Positions 37,901 through 50,870 of a DNA stretch of 64,000 bases are shown piece after piece (the stretch's first letter is position 1; each line of letters begins with the position of its first letter). Where the stretch lies: NCBI GenBank assembly GCA_013396915.1, contig VWZL01000584.1:192409-256408 (forward strand), in the 5' to 3' direction. The notes under the pieces are model-generated. The model made no database searches. It saw only the letters and a program-made list of their open reading frames with translations, and was not told where the DNA came from. The translations under genes and the position numbers were made by a program. This stretch comes from Stercorarius parasiticus. Lineage: Eukaryota; Chordata; Aves; Charadriiformes; Stercorariidae.

Positions 37901-40900
37901 CGTTGTTAAACAGCTGCATTTAGATTGACTGCAACAAAAGGCTCGTGTTGGTTTCAACCAATCTGAAAACAGCACATCATGAAAATGCCAGCACATAGGT
38001 TCAGTATTTATTCATTAACAGACAGTACAAAAACACTGGATTATCCATCACACTACTGAACAGCTTTCCTAAAAGCTTGTGATAAAGATTATTTGACAAC
38101 GTGGATGGGCAGCTTGTGTGAAACATAGAAAACAATGTACACGAAGTAACTGCAATGTATATGTAGCTTGAGCTTCATTTGAAGAAGCGTGTGGAGTGTT
38201 TTAGAGTGAATTATCTGTCCAGGCTACTGTCAATAGGTGTATTCTAGCCCTGCCTCTTCTCTGACAAGAACACAGGAAAATTCTGGTCCCAAGGACACAT
38301 TAGTAAAGCGGTGTGACACATATAAGACAGCATGTATTTTCACAGTCATGTGCTAATGTGTTTCACTGGTGGTTTGGGGGTTTTGTTTGGAGGGGAACAG
38401 GCTTACCTCTCACTGATCAGAAGCGAAGATGGAGCTAGCACTGAACTATCTACATCTCACAGATGCACCTGATAGCTAGAGGGTGTTAGGGTGAACTACT
38501 AGTCAGTCTACGTAATTTCTCAGTGATGTTAATTATGATGATCATGTAGATAGCCCAAGAAGCTACTTACATAAATAATCTTTCCTTCAGTTGAAGTAGA
38601 AAAAAAATATAGCAAAAGAGAAGAACTTGTATAAACCTAAATTTTTTTAAAAGGTAGGCTATTTTTTTCATGAAGAAACATGATGAAATGATCCTGACTT
38701 GTGTGGGTATAGAGTGCTTGTGGAAATACTTACTAGTCAAATATTTATTTGCAAACTTGTGTTTGTACTGAACTTTTGTCATGTTTCTGCTTGTACCCGT
38801 AACTTTGGAAACAAAATATATTTATTTCAAGTACTTGTTGATATTAATGGCTTAACAATAATGTTAACTAATGCCAAAATTTCATAATACACAGGTGTTT
38901 TCATGAATATATGAGAGACTATGTAAATATGATTAAGATTCTTCTGGTTAGATTAGAAACAACTACATAAAGTTGTAGAAATACCTACACTTTGTTGTTT
39001 TTATTCACTAAGCTATAACTGTACCTAATACTGTGGAACAGGTTTTTTTTACAGCTTTGGGTTCATTGCTGTGGAAGATCTTGATTCGTGTTTTTTACCT
39101 TCCCAAGGTGTGGTTGAGATCTGGGACTTTAGCTAGAAATTCTGTCAGCGCACTTTTGGAGGATGGTGGAAGAATCACTGAACAACAATTGTATATGTAA
39201 TAGAGAGTACAGCTGAAAATGAACATGAAGGAAAGTGAAGCATTATTCCCTCCCCCTTGCATCAGCCTCACTGAGTTTTTACTTTGAACCATATTGTAAT
39301 TGTTAATTGTTAGCCCATAGCATAGACTTCACTGCTCCACTGAGCACATGAGACACTGCTCTGAAGGCATTGCCTGAGCAAACAATCTGGCATGCACTGG
39401 GAATACATCCATTGCATTCTTCTTTAAGAAAAGGAAGAATGCCTTCCTTTCTGTAAATTAGTGACTTTTTTTGGCTGGTCTTGCGTATTAGTAGAGTAGT
39501 TTAGTTACCACATACTTTTCTTCCAGCAAACAGTCACCAAAAAGAGGCTGCAGAGAGAGGCTTCTCAGGGAACTGTATTGTGGTTTCCAAAACCCACTTA
39601 GCAGGGAGTAAAAGCTAGGGTGAAGTGTTTCTTTGCCTTTATTGCCACTGTTGTTCAAGTAAGGACCAGCTGCGTTTTTGCCTTCTGTAAAAATCGTGCA
39701 CTGACTACCAGAAAACTGAAATGGGTGTATTTCATTCCATTTAGAAGTGACCTTGCTAGAGAGGGCTTGAAATCTATCAAAATACGCATTTCTATCATCC
39801 TTAGGAGATACTGCTCTTAAGTAATTTGATTGTAATGGAGATAATAATAGGAAAATTATTTAAATCTTTGCTTTTGCAAAGGTATATTTGGCTATTATTC
39901 CATCTTTGTACATCAAGAACTCATTCAAAAGTAATATGTAGAATGGATTGTTTGGGAAACAAGGTCAGTTTGTTTTATTTCAACAACAAATTCAAACAAC
40001 TCAGCTGATATGACTTCTGTAATACTGCTAGTTCTGTCCAATTACAAGGAAGGAGATGGGGAATTTAAGTCAGGGTTTTTTGTAGGTAGTGGCTTTTTTT
40101 GAAATGTCATGCACTGTGTTTCTTTATAAAGTTTGTAGAACATTTGAAAACACTTAATCCACCTTATAATTACCTAAATTAATTAGATACAGTAAAAATA
40201 TGTTTTGGAATTTCAGGTTAGGTTGAAAATGCCGCAACTCAAAAACTCAAAATGAAAATCCTGTCTGTACTCTCTTGGACCTCAGATTTGTTCCAAAAAT
40301 TTCGGTATGTTCTCTTTTTACAACTTAACTTTCTTCGCAGTAAAGAATCATTTGTCTATGAGACTCTTGCTTAATGTGGTATCAAGCACCTTCTCTCTTG
40401 CTGTCACTGTAAAGCATAAACTCTAGATTGCATGCAGCTTTGCATTACTGACCTAGCTGCAAGGTGCCACCAAAAGGGTGATTGTCTGTTCTCTGGCCTT
40501 ATCTTTAAACCACATTGCTGTAATCAAGTGAATTCCCGGTCTGTGGAATTAGGTAAAAATGTGTGCAACTGAAAAACTTTTGGTTTAGGACTAGTTGTCA
40601 AATGTGTGAATCGTAGTTCTGGAAACCGGGACTGTCCTTTTGGCAGCAGGCCCCATTTTTAGAATATAGGAAAGAATGAAATATGTCACTTTATTCTGCC
40701 AGAATGCTTCAGAGCAGCTTTAGGTACAAATTCACATCCTTCTTGTTTATTTCTCCTTTGTTAGTGAAAGGTTTAAAGTGTCATAAGGTAAATGAGACTC
40801 TGGTCTTTGGGTCAAGCTGAAGATTTCAGTTAGAGACATTACATAGCTTCGTATTTTTTATCTTGCTTTCTCATTGTCTCATGCAGAGATGTTGAGCTTC

Positions 40901-42052
40901 TAACTTTCTGAAAGAAGGGTATTCTTGTACTATTGTTCGCTTCCCTATATCTTTGCACAACAGATTTTCAGTCCCACTGGGCTGGCACCAATTGCAAGAA
41001 TATGCTACTTACATTTATTTTTTGTTTTACAACATGTTCTCTCAGGAATTTTCAAGCTTACAAGGCTATGAAACTACTAAAATGAAAAAGATTGGGAGTT
41101 TTAGGCTGCATCAAACATACTTTTTATGGCTTATGCTCTCTGAAAGTCATGCACAATCAGGTTTCAGACAGTGCTCAAATATATCTCGAGTCGGTATTAT
41201 ACCATTGACTCCATTATCATCTCTTACAGTCCCAGGGCTGGGAGGAGGAGGCCACGTCTTTTTGCTCATGCAGACATCTAAAAATGTTGGCTATTGTGGG
41301 ATTTCATTTAAATCGCACCATGGAACAAGAGGCAGCCTAGAAAAATATATTTGTTTTGTCCATTGGTGAATTGCAGTTTTGTCAATTTCTCTGGAAACTT
41401 TTGACCCACTGTTACTGTTGCCCTTGCAAAAGGAGGATGATTGCTCTTCCTGTTGGCATTTTCTAGACCATTACACCAGAAGTGAAGGGAAATGTGGGGA
41501 GGAGTAAATCTTGCTTTCCCATTGGAATGAAGTTGATTCAGACCAGAGTTTTCAAACTCAAGAGTTCTTTGTAAGGGAAGGGGCAGGACAGCATTCATAT
41601 TGTTGCAGTGATAGGAGTGAGAATCTGCTTACTTTTAGAAGGATGTTCACCACAGTGAGGTCTAACACTCAGCATCTGAATTGGCTACTTGGAAAGCATA
41701 TTTAGATGCTGAAAGTCAAGCACTGGTTTTATTTTGAGTCCCCGTTTCCACTAGGCTGTGTGATATTATGCTTGGAAGGTAAATAAAACACATTTTGTAT
41801 ATATCAAAGAACATGCCGGGGATGGGTTGTTCTAGAGAGTGTGGAAGATGTATATGACATGGTGGTGCATGCTACTGAGATGAATCACTTAGGTGAAGGT
41901 CACTTCTGCTGCACTTCTGCTGCCCTGAGGACAAATATATAACCTGTGTCCACTGCTTAGGCTCTCTCTATTTATACAGAGAGGCATAGAGAGAAGACCC
42001 TATCTGGATTGGCTGCAGTATTGGAAGGAGGGCAGTTTAGAAACAAGACCTT
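34971..42052. other. AT-rich intronic or intergenic DNA, no gene recognised
   Basis: No known gene or mobile element was recognised. It includes an 11-G run at 37455-37465, poly-A and poly-T runs near 35263 and 35361, and the 139-codon plus-strand frame at 40953-41369, which has no known domain. A complex segment at about 37840-38060, with no simple repeats, may be another conserved non-coding element. Confidence 0.55.
37455..37465. repeat. Poly-G run (11 G)
   Basis: Eleven consecutive G residues in an otherwise AT-rich region. It is prone to slippage and sequencing error, and one G-run could join other G tracts in a quadruplex, but nearby G tracts are sparse. Confidence 0.9.
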
Positions 42053-42535
42053 GAATCACAGAATCATTGAATGATTGGGGTAGAAACAGAGATCATCTTG
42101 TCTAACCTCCCTGCTCAAGGAGGGTCACGTAGAGCAGGCTGCTCAGGACCTGACTGCTTTTGAGTATCTCCAAGGATGGAGACTCCATAGCCTCCCTGGG
42201 CAACCTGTGCCAGTGCTCAGACACCCTCACAGTGAAAAAGTGGTTCCTGCTGTTCTGGTAGAGTCTTCTGTGTTTGTTAGTGCCCATTGCCTGTTGTCCT
42301 TTCACTGAGCAGCAGTAGGAAGAACCTGGCTCCATCTTCTTTATGCCCTCCCTTTAGATACTTACATACACTGAAGAGATCCTCACTGAGCTTTCTCTTC
42401 TATAGGCTGAACAGTCAGAGCTCTCTCAGCCTTTCCTCATATGAGAGATGCTCCAGTCCCTTAATCACCTTAGTGGACTCTCTCCAGTAGCTCTGTGTCT
42501 GTCTTCTGCTGGAGAGCCCAGTACTGGGTACTGGA
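42053..42535 (-). mobile_element. CR1 LINE 3' fragment, antisense, 5'-truncated
   Basis: Read on the minus strand this is the 3' end of a chicken-repeat-1 non-LTR retrotransposon. It contains the characteristic CR1 phrases about an early-phase inverted copy of 'AGCAGCCTGCTCTACGTGACC' type sequence, 'CCAAGGATGGAGACTCCATAGCC' equivalents on the plus strand at 42171-42193, and a terminal ATTCAATGATTCTGTG-like end at 42057-42076, as expected of CR1 8-bp-repeat tails. The element is 5'-truncated at about 42535, as most CR1 copies are. The open frame at 42102-42335 (minus) lies inside it and is not a host gene. Several substitutions and small changes from the usual consensus suggest an old copy. 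The subfamily was not assigned. Confidence 0.93.
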
Positions 42536-45073
42536 TTCCTGTGTTTAATTCCTATCTTTAAATCTGTTGTTTTCATATATGGTGTCAATGCATTTTTTTT
42601 CTCGGGAACACGCATGCACGCACATTGTTTTCAGGAAAAAATCTAAACATGCCCACGGAAAATGATGAGTGAGACCACAGTTTCCAGAAAAACATACAAT
42701 TTTTGTTATGGTGGTTTTGAAACAAAAGGCCAAACTTGAGCACTGGATCTTCATAAATGAGAACCAGTTTATACAATGGCAAACATCCCAATTTTTACAA
42801 AACCTGTATGCCTGCTAGAATGGAATTCTGGACAATTTATAAGCATTTGATATTATAACAGATAAGTTTGAATTGATGAGAAGAGTTTTAGCATTTTTCT
42901 AGGCATGTAGATTGAGCAGAACTATTTATCTCCAGGTTTTTGATCTCAGTACAGTAATGCCTTTTCCATCTGAGAGGAACTCTGAACAGTTGTTCTAACT
43001 TTGGGGGAGAAATCCTCTTCATCTCTCCAATGATATCTTCAACAGCCAATAATTAATTTTTTGGAGTGAAAATCATTGTAATGGAATTGACCTTTCCCTG
43101 TAGCAGTAGGTTCAATCACTTCCATCTGTCAAAATCTCATTGCAGGATTTTAATTAATGGTGAAAAATGTTTGCTCTCCATGTCAATGAGTTGTTGAGAA
43201 TCCGAAATACCTGAGTGCTTCATAATATTCTGGTAGTATAAAAAAAAAAAACAAAACCAAACCAAACCTCCAAGATCAGGACAGAGCTCCTGGGGCAAAA
43301 TCTGGAAAGCAGGGGAACCTCGATCTTCTCCCATTTGATATTGAAGCCAGAAAATAGTGAAAAATCATCAGTCTTCCTCAGCAGGCTAGGAACTGATGAA
43401 TCCAGCTTTCCAAAGAGAAGTTTTGCAGCAACATGGCCACATTCTTTCAGAGAGCTGTGTGAATTGCGTACGTATGAAAACGGCTTATTCTTTTTCTGCC
43501 ACCCACATCCTAAAACTGCTAGTCTTAGCAGGAGTAGTAACTGGATTGCTGCCATAGAATTGTAGTCACATCTGTCTTCAATAGTCAGCTGCACAGATCC
43601 TCCCTACATCTTGTTGCCTTTTAAGCAATGTATGTTTTCTCTGGAAGGAAGGCACAAATTCAAGGATAACTCGCATCTTCCTCTTGAGCAGCCGACCGGC
43701 TGAGCATTAACTCAGGTATGTCTTGGCCACAGAGAGTGGGCATTAAAATCATTGCTTACACACCACACCTACAGGGCTAGATGGGCGCCACAAAGCAGGA
43801 AGGATTTCAGTGTACTGAGGACTGTGTGTTTTTGCTGTCTCCTCAAAAACTCCAAGCAAGAAAATTTCTTCCCAAGTTCTTTGAATATGGCATGTCACTT
43901 CCATGGACAGTGGAGTGTAAATTCCACAGAGCTGCCTTCAGTGTTTTGCTTTTGCTTATCAACATTAAATGGTAAAGGAAATCTTTCCCTTGCTTACATT
44001 TCTGTTTCTGCAGAGCAGATCATATGACTTACGGCTATTTTAATATCGGATGCTGCTACTCAGCTTTCTGGTATTTCATTATTCTTGTATTTAAGTAAGA
44101 CTACTTAGACTTTCACAGCTGTTTACGATCTTAGTCAAATAAGAGTTCTTATAGATGCCATCTACAGAAGTAGAAATATATTTCCAAGTGGAATGAGTCT
44201 GAACCCCCTCCGTGGCTCAGCAATACTCAGAGGCAACTATCGCCATATGTACTTGAACGTTCTCACTGTGTGAAAGCACAGCAGTTATAATGCACTCTGC
44301 TTTCAGGTGTGGTTGGTGGTTTCACTTCTTTCTCATTATCCCTGCTAATACCCTCTGTTCTCAACTTCAGGCACATCACGGCAAGCTCAGCCATTGCTGC
44401 TAAATGTGGCTGTGCTCTGCATTTGTATCTCAGTTCACAAAAGTCAAGCTGATAGTGTAACAAGACAGTGAGGAGGGTTTAGTTCAGACCCAATTTTAGT
44501 TATTGAGTAAATAGCAGCAATGCTGCCAGCCTTCATTACATCGCAGAGACAGATGGTCTGGACTGAGAGACCAGCAATTAATGTACAATGTGTTCTTTGT
44601 TGGCACTTACCACAAAGGGATTTTTTGTGTGTATAAACTGTCTTATTCTTAAAGCTTATTTTGTTTTGTGACTCTAGTGTCTATATGGAGCTGGAGGGAA
44701 CTAATTCCATGTAGGCATTAAGTGGAGGAGTCGTTCTCTTTCTTCCAGCTTTCATTCAACATTGTAATGACTGAACATAATTTTTATATTTTGAAATACT
44801 CTCTGTTATCATAGTCAAATCTCCCTAATGTATCTTCTGCATTAAAATGAGTTCTTTGCCCTCTAGTATTCCTGTTAAATTGGAAAATTTTTAATTCCCA
44901 TCAGGAAAAAATATTTCTCCTTCCTGCATGATAAGTAGAAATTTAAGACATCAGAGTGAATGTATGCATTTGGTCCAGATGCTCGCTTGGGTGTCAGAAT
45001 CACTAAAGTTTTGTACTCTGCTGACCAGCTGAGAACTTGGTTCATTTTTTTTTACATTATTTTTATTCTACAG
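42536..45073. other. AT-rich DNA, no gene recognised
   Basis: No gene was recognised. A-rich to (AACC)-like simple sequence is at 43239-43268. A segment with two CpGs ending in a CAG|GTATGT donor-like site (GT at 43714-43715) could be an exon end, but its frames are interrupted by stops and no product is recognisable. Opposite-strand frames at 43220-43594 and 43335-43565 overlap and look like chance. Confidence 0.5.
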
Positions 45074-45139
45074 TTCTATTACCAGAACCCTGATTCATTT
45101 ACTAAATGGAATCCAACATGGAATGAGCCAGATGTATGA
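45074..45139 (+). other. Weak candidate exon (short, possibly terminal)
   Basis: A strong acceptor (a long T-rich tract ending in TTCTACAG, AG at 45072-45073) is followed by 22 codons with a protein-like translation rich in Trp, Asn, Pro and aromatic residues (FYYQNPDSF at its start). They end either in a TGA at 45137-45139 or in a mediocre donor GTATGA at 45134. I do not recognise the protein. With the donor the exon would be 60 nt and in phase; with the stop it would be a C-terminal exon. No matching upstream exon was found, so a decoy acceptor is quite possible. Confidence 0.2.
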
Positions 45140-48100
45140 CTCAAAGCCATGCCTGGTTCCTTCACTGTGCCTCACCTACTTTACATCCGGAATGCAAGTT
45201 CTTTTGGTTAGAGCTGTATAATTCCAGGTATCATTCCCAAGCCTGCAAATCAAAAGACACCAACTTTTCAGGTTTCCTATTAAAGTTGGAATGCCTGTGG
45301 ATGTGCATTAATACATGTCTATCTGTTGCTTTTTGCCACATTCAGGCTACAATTTGAAGCAGAGGTGATGATGTGCGAAACCTGTTTCATATTAATACTT
45401 CTGCCTCATTTACTTGATAGTGTCAATTCTTTGAATGAAGTTGGAAGGTTTTTTAGCTCTGCCTTTGAGGTATTTGGGAACTTATTTGATTAGGATGGTG
45501 AAACTCAGATACTGGGGAGATAAATATGTGATCATGTAATCAGAGTCTGCATCGTGAGCAAGAGTTAAGCAAGAGCAAGTCTGATAATGTTCTAGGATTA
45601 ATTTTCTGAGATCTCTCCCTTTCACTCCAACCTTTTTTTTTTTTTTTTCTTTTAAAAATTAATTTTAAATATGCAGTAGAGAAGGACAGGCAGATAAAAG
45701 CTTGGACCATAATTATAAGCTATTATAGATAAAAGTCCACTTTTGCATTCAATAAGGCAAATTTCATTGGGCGGATTCTTCAACAACACAGACAGATACC
45801 TCTTCTTTTATGCCACATTTATTTGCACTGGCTTTTGTATGAAAAACACTGTTAATACAAGTAGGAATGAGTCTTTGGTAAACATTTGTTATGCAGTCCT
45901 CAGATTATGTTATATGGTATAGCACTGGGAATACTCTTCCTGGTATCAAGCATTTTTCAACTGCAGTTCCTCACTATCAGTCTATGGCTGTCTTTCTAAA
46001 CTACAATGTTTGTTGTATAACAAATAGGGAAATATATTCAAGTACTGATTGTTGGCAGATGCTGCTGATACAGTCACTTTCTCTGACATTTTATCTTCTG
46101 ATTTTGGTGGGGGAGTGTTTTGTAGGTTTTGGTGGTTTTTGTTGTTGTTGTTTTGTTCTTGTTTTTAATTAACATCTCAAGAAATTCTCAGCTTTTCTTC
46201 TTTTGTGTTCTGTGGAAGATGAAGTGTATCTGAGTGCCAGACATGTTACTACAGTGGTGGTCTCCAGCTCATGTCACATTGGTCATTGTTTCATGGAAGA
46301 GATGCATTTTGTGTCTACGAACTTTCTTGTATTTTTTTTTCCCCTCTAGCCCTTTCTCCAGAATTGCTTCACACAAAACTCCAACTCTTAAGCTTCTAAG
46401 AAAGCATTTAAATTTCTTTGAGTCATACAATTTTCCACTTACTTCCTCACTTGCTGTCCTGTTCTGTAATAGGCTGAAATAAGAGCAACAGCATTGAGAA
46501 TTACCTGGGTCGAGATGTTCTATTTCAAACAGCAGTGTATTCCCTTCATCCCCGCCCCATATACACAACAAACAATAACTACACAGCAATAGCTAGTTCT
46601 TGGGATGCTTCCGATGCTCAGAATAGAGTTTTCTGGGAATACTAATGAATTAATCAGTCCTGCAACAATCTCACATACTGGACAAAGTACATTGTCCAGA
46701 TTTTATACATGGAGAAAAGGGAGACAAAAGAGGCATCGACTCTTAAATCAATCTAGCTAAGCTATCTGCACAGATACCTCGCTGAAAGTAAATATTTGTC
46801 TTTACTTCTCTTCTACATTATGGAAGTATTTGTGGCTCTGTGCAGCCCCTGGCTTAAAATGTAGCTTCGGAAATGTGGTAATTTATGGTTGTCTGCAGTG
46901 AAGCCCTCTAGGGCTGAGATTATCTACAAGGTCTCAAAGATACCTATTGTGTTTCCTGCGTATGGAATAGAAAATACCTGGTCTGGCACTAAACTGCTTG
47001 GGGAGTCATACACATTTATGAGCAGTAGCTCTATTTTAAAGTATTTCCCTTCATTCCAGAATCCAAAGCCCATGAAAATATTAATTAATTAATTACACTG
47101 TACAATCCTCTTAAAATATTTGCTAAATTAAAAGTTTTCTTTTCTATGCAGAATGAGCCCTTAACTACCTTTATTGGGGCTAAATCCCTTGCACTTGAAT
47201 GTTCAACAGAGCACAAGGTAGTAAGAAATCGAATAGTAAGTGCCTTTTCCTCTCTAATTGACACTTTAGACATTAGTCTGTCTTTAACCTTTTGATCTTT
47301 AGCCCACACTACTCTGGGATTTTGATACTGAATCACAGATTGATTTCAGTGTTTAAAACATATGGATTTACTTTGTATAAAGGAGATAGAAAATGTCATT
47401 GGAGTGGTTTATTCACAAAAAGCAAAGCAAGATACCTAATGTAAAGAGTTTCCATTTCATTCTCTTGGTAGAATAGGGCTGTTCCCCACATCATGGATCT
47501 CTCTTAGATCCGCAGGAACATGCTAAGCCTGATTTGAATGGATATGATGGGAGAAGCCAAACTGGAAATGTTAGTAAGCACCAAGTGGTCTGTATATTAA
47601 GTGAAACCATCTGATTAATATGGAATGAAGACAATAGGAATTGAAGGTTAAATTGCCCTTTTCCCCAGGTTTAGTGAGCTTTCTGTCTGCTTTCAATCAA
47701 CAATGAAAAAAACTTAAAATGTGTGGATTCTGCTCCATGGTACATGCTTGTCCTTTTCTCATCCTTATTTGCAGTTACTATTTGTTGTTACTCATATTAA
47801 TTACTGATCATCTCTAGTTAACTGTTGTGTTCTCCCAGCACTATCTGATGAGAATCAAACCCAAACTGGCTTAATGATTTCATATTAGGATTCAAACTCT
47901 CTTTTTATGCCTAGGGCAGTCAGCAAAGAACAAGATCTCTCTGGATTATCTGGATGACTGAGAATCACTTTCTCGTTACAGACTGATTTACTATGCTGGA
48001 ATCTCAGTATACTCTGTTTTACTACCACTGCTTTATGTAGTAGTTGGCAGGAGCATTAACTCAGCTGTTGCCAGTTGGAGTATTTGCCTCATTGATAAAG

Positions 48101-48818
48101 GCAGTAATTCAGTGCTAGGAGCAGAGCTCAACTCTGTGCCCTGAGACACTGCAGCCCAAGTATGAGGAGTAGGTTGTGAGAAATACAGCAGACATCTGCT
48201 GAAGATCCTGCATGGAAGAGAGGAAAGGCAAACAGCTGGATACAGAACCTACAATATTTAGCATTAAATTTCTGGTTAGTTCAGGGTTAACTAGCATTTT
48301 TATAATGTTAGAAATTTCAGCTGACTTTCAACATACAGTTTATCGTGGGAATAGCATTCCACCTTTTTTGAAGTAAAATGGTTGTTGTGTAGCATGTATA
48401 GTTTTATTCAGGTAAAAAATTCAAGGCCACTCTTTTCTGTTCTGTACTTTCACTATGCAAAGTCTTAATGTGAGACCCAAACTTGGATGTCTGTGATTTT
48501 GGAAAGAAAATAACGAATGAAAACAATATTGAGTCTTCCTTCAAACAACAAAGGGCAACTTTAAAATTGATTTAAAGCCCACTTCATAAATAATAAATTT
48601 GGCTTTTTAAAAATGTTTTAGACCATCACAGTAACATCAGACAAGGGTTTGTGATTGGCATAGGAAATGGCTTTTACTTCAGCTTGGAAGCTATTGCCAA
48701 CAGAGATGCAGTGACCTTTAGGTTACTATGTATCTCTGCTTATTTGAGAAAACCTATATTCCTAGCAAATGTAGTGTAAAGCAAAGCTAATTCTTCCAAA
48801 CAGCAACTTAGCTCCATT
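45140..48818. other. AT-rich DNA, no gene recognised
   Basis: No gene or known mobile element was recognised. It contains a T run at 45632-45649 and a GTT-rich tract at 46138-46153. A complex segment at about 48540-48680 has AT-core motifs and could be a conserved element, but the case is weak. Open frames (for example 46269-46589 minus) are chance-sized. Confidence 0.55.
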
Positions 48819-48888
48819 TTCTTTTGCACTAAAAATGTGGTGAGTCTGCTTTAGCCTACATGGAAGTGAGTAAGTGCAAACATGCTTT
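48819..48888 (+). repeat. Direct repeat, copy 1 (70 bp)
   Basis: This 70-bp block is repeated at 49378-49447 with a single mismatch (position 48880, A here and C there). The bases outside the block differ, except that AGCTAATTC stands 28 bases upstream here (48785-48793) and directly abuts the second copy. That suggests either a short duplication with a 28-bp internal deletion or a coincidence. No inverted ends or poly-A tail are present. Confidence 0.95.
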
Positions 48889-49377
48889 CAAGCTCCTGCT
48901 TGACTGCAGCTTTTTTTTTTCCCCCCAGAGTGGGCAATAAGGAAAGCTTCCCCCCACCTCCTAGGTGTGGTGCTAACATGCCTCGTAAGAAATGAAATTC
49001 CCATAATTCGGTAACAAAGTAGTTGCTTTGGTCTAACCTGGTTTAGATGTATGGGGAGTACAGGTAAAGATTACCGTATCCTTCCCTCGCTTGTTTGGTT
49101 AAAGTATAGAAATTCTGTAATATAATCTATTTTATTTTAAGATAATTCCAACTTGAATCTGTCTGAGAAAGGCAAGCTTTCAAAGGGTTTTTTCCTAGGT
49201 ATCTCTTGCAGTTTATCTTTACTAGATTCCCTTTCCCAAAAGCAAAGCTGTGGCAGGTGCTAAAGAAGGAAAGAGGAGGATGAAGGGGCCCCACACAGGA
49301 TGGAACAAGGTACCTACAAGGATGAGTGCAACCCTGAGAGCCCTCATGTGAGGGAGAGGAGTTGTTTGGCCAGCTAA

Positions 49378-49447
49378 TTCTTTTGCACTAAAAATGTGGT
49401 GAGTCTGCTTTAGCCTACATGGAAGTGAGTAAGTGCAACCATGCTTT
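49378..49447 (+). repeat. Direct repeat, copy 2 (70 bp)
   Basis: Second copy of the 70-bp block at 48819-48888, in the same orientation and 559 bp downstream, 69 of 70 identical. Such high identity in surrounding neutral-looking DNA implies a recent local duplication, gene conversion, or an assembly artefact. It lies in a minus-strand open frame (49222-49488) that has no known domain. Confidence 0.95.
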
Positions 49448-49959
49448 GGATGGATGATACCTGCTCCTCTAAAAAAAGTAGGTGCCAAGGAGGAAATTTG
49501 GAATATGACTCCTGATTGTCTAATGTCTAGCAGTGTGACCCAGTGACTGTAGTGTATTTTTAGATACCTTTTTGAATTCTCACTATATGCAATACTTGTT
49601 TAGCTGTTTTGGAAAGCTGCTAGGCATTATGGCAGCAGCAAAAGCCATTCATACAATTGTCTCTAGTAATTTCTACTGATTTGACTGCCAATTACTTCAA
49701 ATGATGGCTTGGATGGGGGTTTTGTTGTCGTTCTATTTTTATGTATTCTAGGACCAAGAAACAAGTAACATAACGGCTATAAGCAAAAGTATTTTTTTTG
49801 GAGAGAGAAGTAATTTACATTTTTAGTAATGGTATACTGATGAGTTCTGTAGGGTTACTAACATTAGTGAATTTCCTCAAACCTGAAAGTTTTTTACGAG
49901 CTTGTCCGCTTAAAAGCAGTTGAAAATTTTAACAGTGTCTTAAAATGCGTGGTCATCAA

Positions 49960-50870
49960 CAAGACAGAGGGCGTATCAGACATGATTTAGTGCTTTTGAA
50001 ATGTCAAATAATGCTGATGCCTTACAACAATAGGAATGTTTTAATTTCTGTGGCATTTTAAAGAAGTTACATCCTGCAATAAAATTGCAAAGTTAATGTG
50101 CAATTGTTAAAACATCATCAAACTGATTGCTTTATTTGATTTAAAATGTCATATTCAGTACGGTGATTTTCACTCATTAACATTAAACTCAGGGAACCAT
50201 ATGTTAAAACAATCTTGTCTATTGAATGAGTACACTCAGTTAAATAATATGAGCAGAAAAAATGTGAGACTTTCTACTAAGCATTTTTATCTCTATTTTA
50301 AAAATCCTCTAAAATTCATTAGGACAAACCTAATCCTGCAAATGGTAAATCATTCTATTTATAGATTGCATGGCATTTTGTTATTAAAATGCATAGAATC
50401 TGCCAATAGTTTAGAAATGAGGCATCAGCAAAGAGGATTATTGGTCTACCTAAATAATAATACAACCATTAAGAGGATAACATTTTCCAATTGCAATTAC
50501 ATGCCTTAATTTTAAAGAAGCTATCATTTACAATAATTTGGCAGATTCAGTCCGTATTTCTTTCACAAATTTATTTCTTCATTATGCCTCAAAACAAATT
50601 TATGGTGCATTTATGTTTGTGAAGATAATTTGCTTAGTTTATTGTGAATGGAAATCAGTAATTACATACAATCTCATTTTCTACAGACATAAAGTTAATT
50701 CATGGCAGTAATTTTACACAGAATATTAGCCTGTGTTAGTTATGATGAAAATGTTACTGTAGCAAATGCTCTATTACAGTATAATTTCCTTGGACTTGGT
50801 GAAAAGGAAATACAGACTTAGTAAATAACACTTAAGTCATTGATTTTGTGATAATTTGGGGGGATTCTAA
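49960..50870. promoter_or_regulatory. Candidate conserved non-coding element block
   Basis: This is a long, very AT-rich but complex segment without simple repeats, containing many homeodomain-like cores and paired AT motifs (for example AATTACATGCC near 50495, AATTAC near 50658, AGTTAATTC near 50692) and TTTGCAT/ATGCAA-type sites. This is the texture of deeply conserved vertebrate enhancers near developmental genes. The plus-strand frame at 50201-50509 begins with ATG but has no known domain. Conservation is untested. Confidence 0.33.

Noticed and set aside
40953..41369. 139-codon plus-strand frame
   Set aside because: No recognisable domain or splice structure, and chance-compatible length.
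42102..42335. Minus-strand open frame as a possible gene
   Set aside because: It lies wholly within the CR1 3' fragment.
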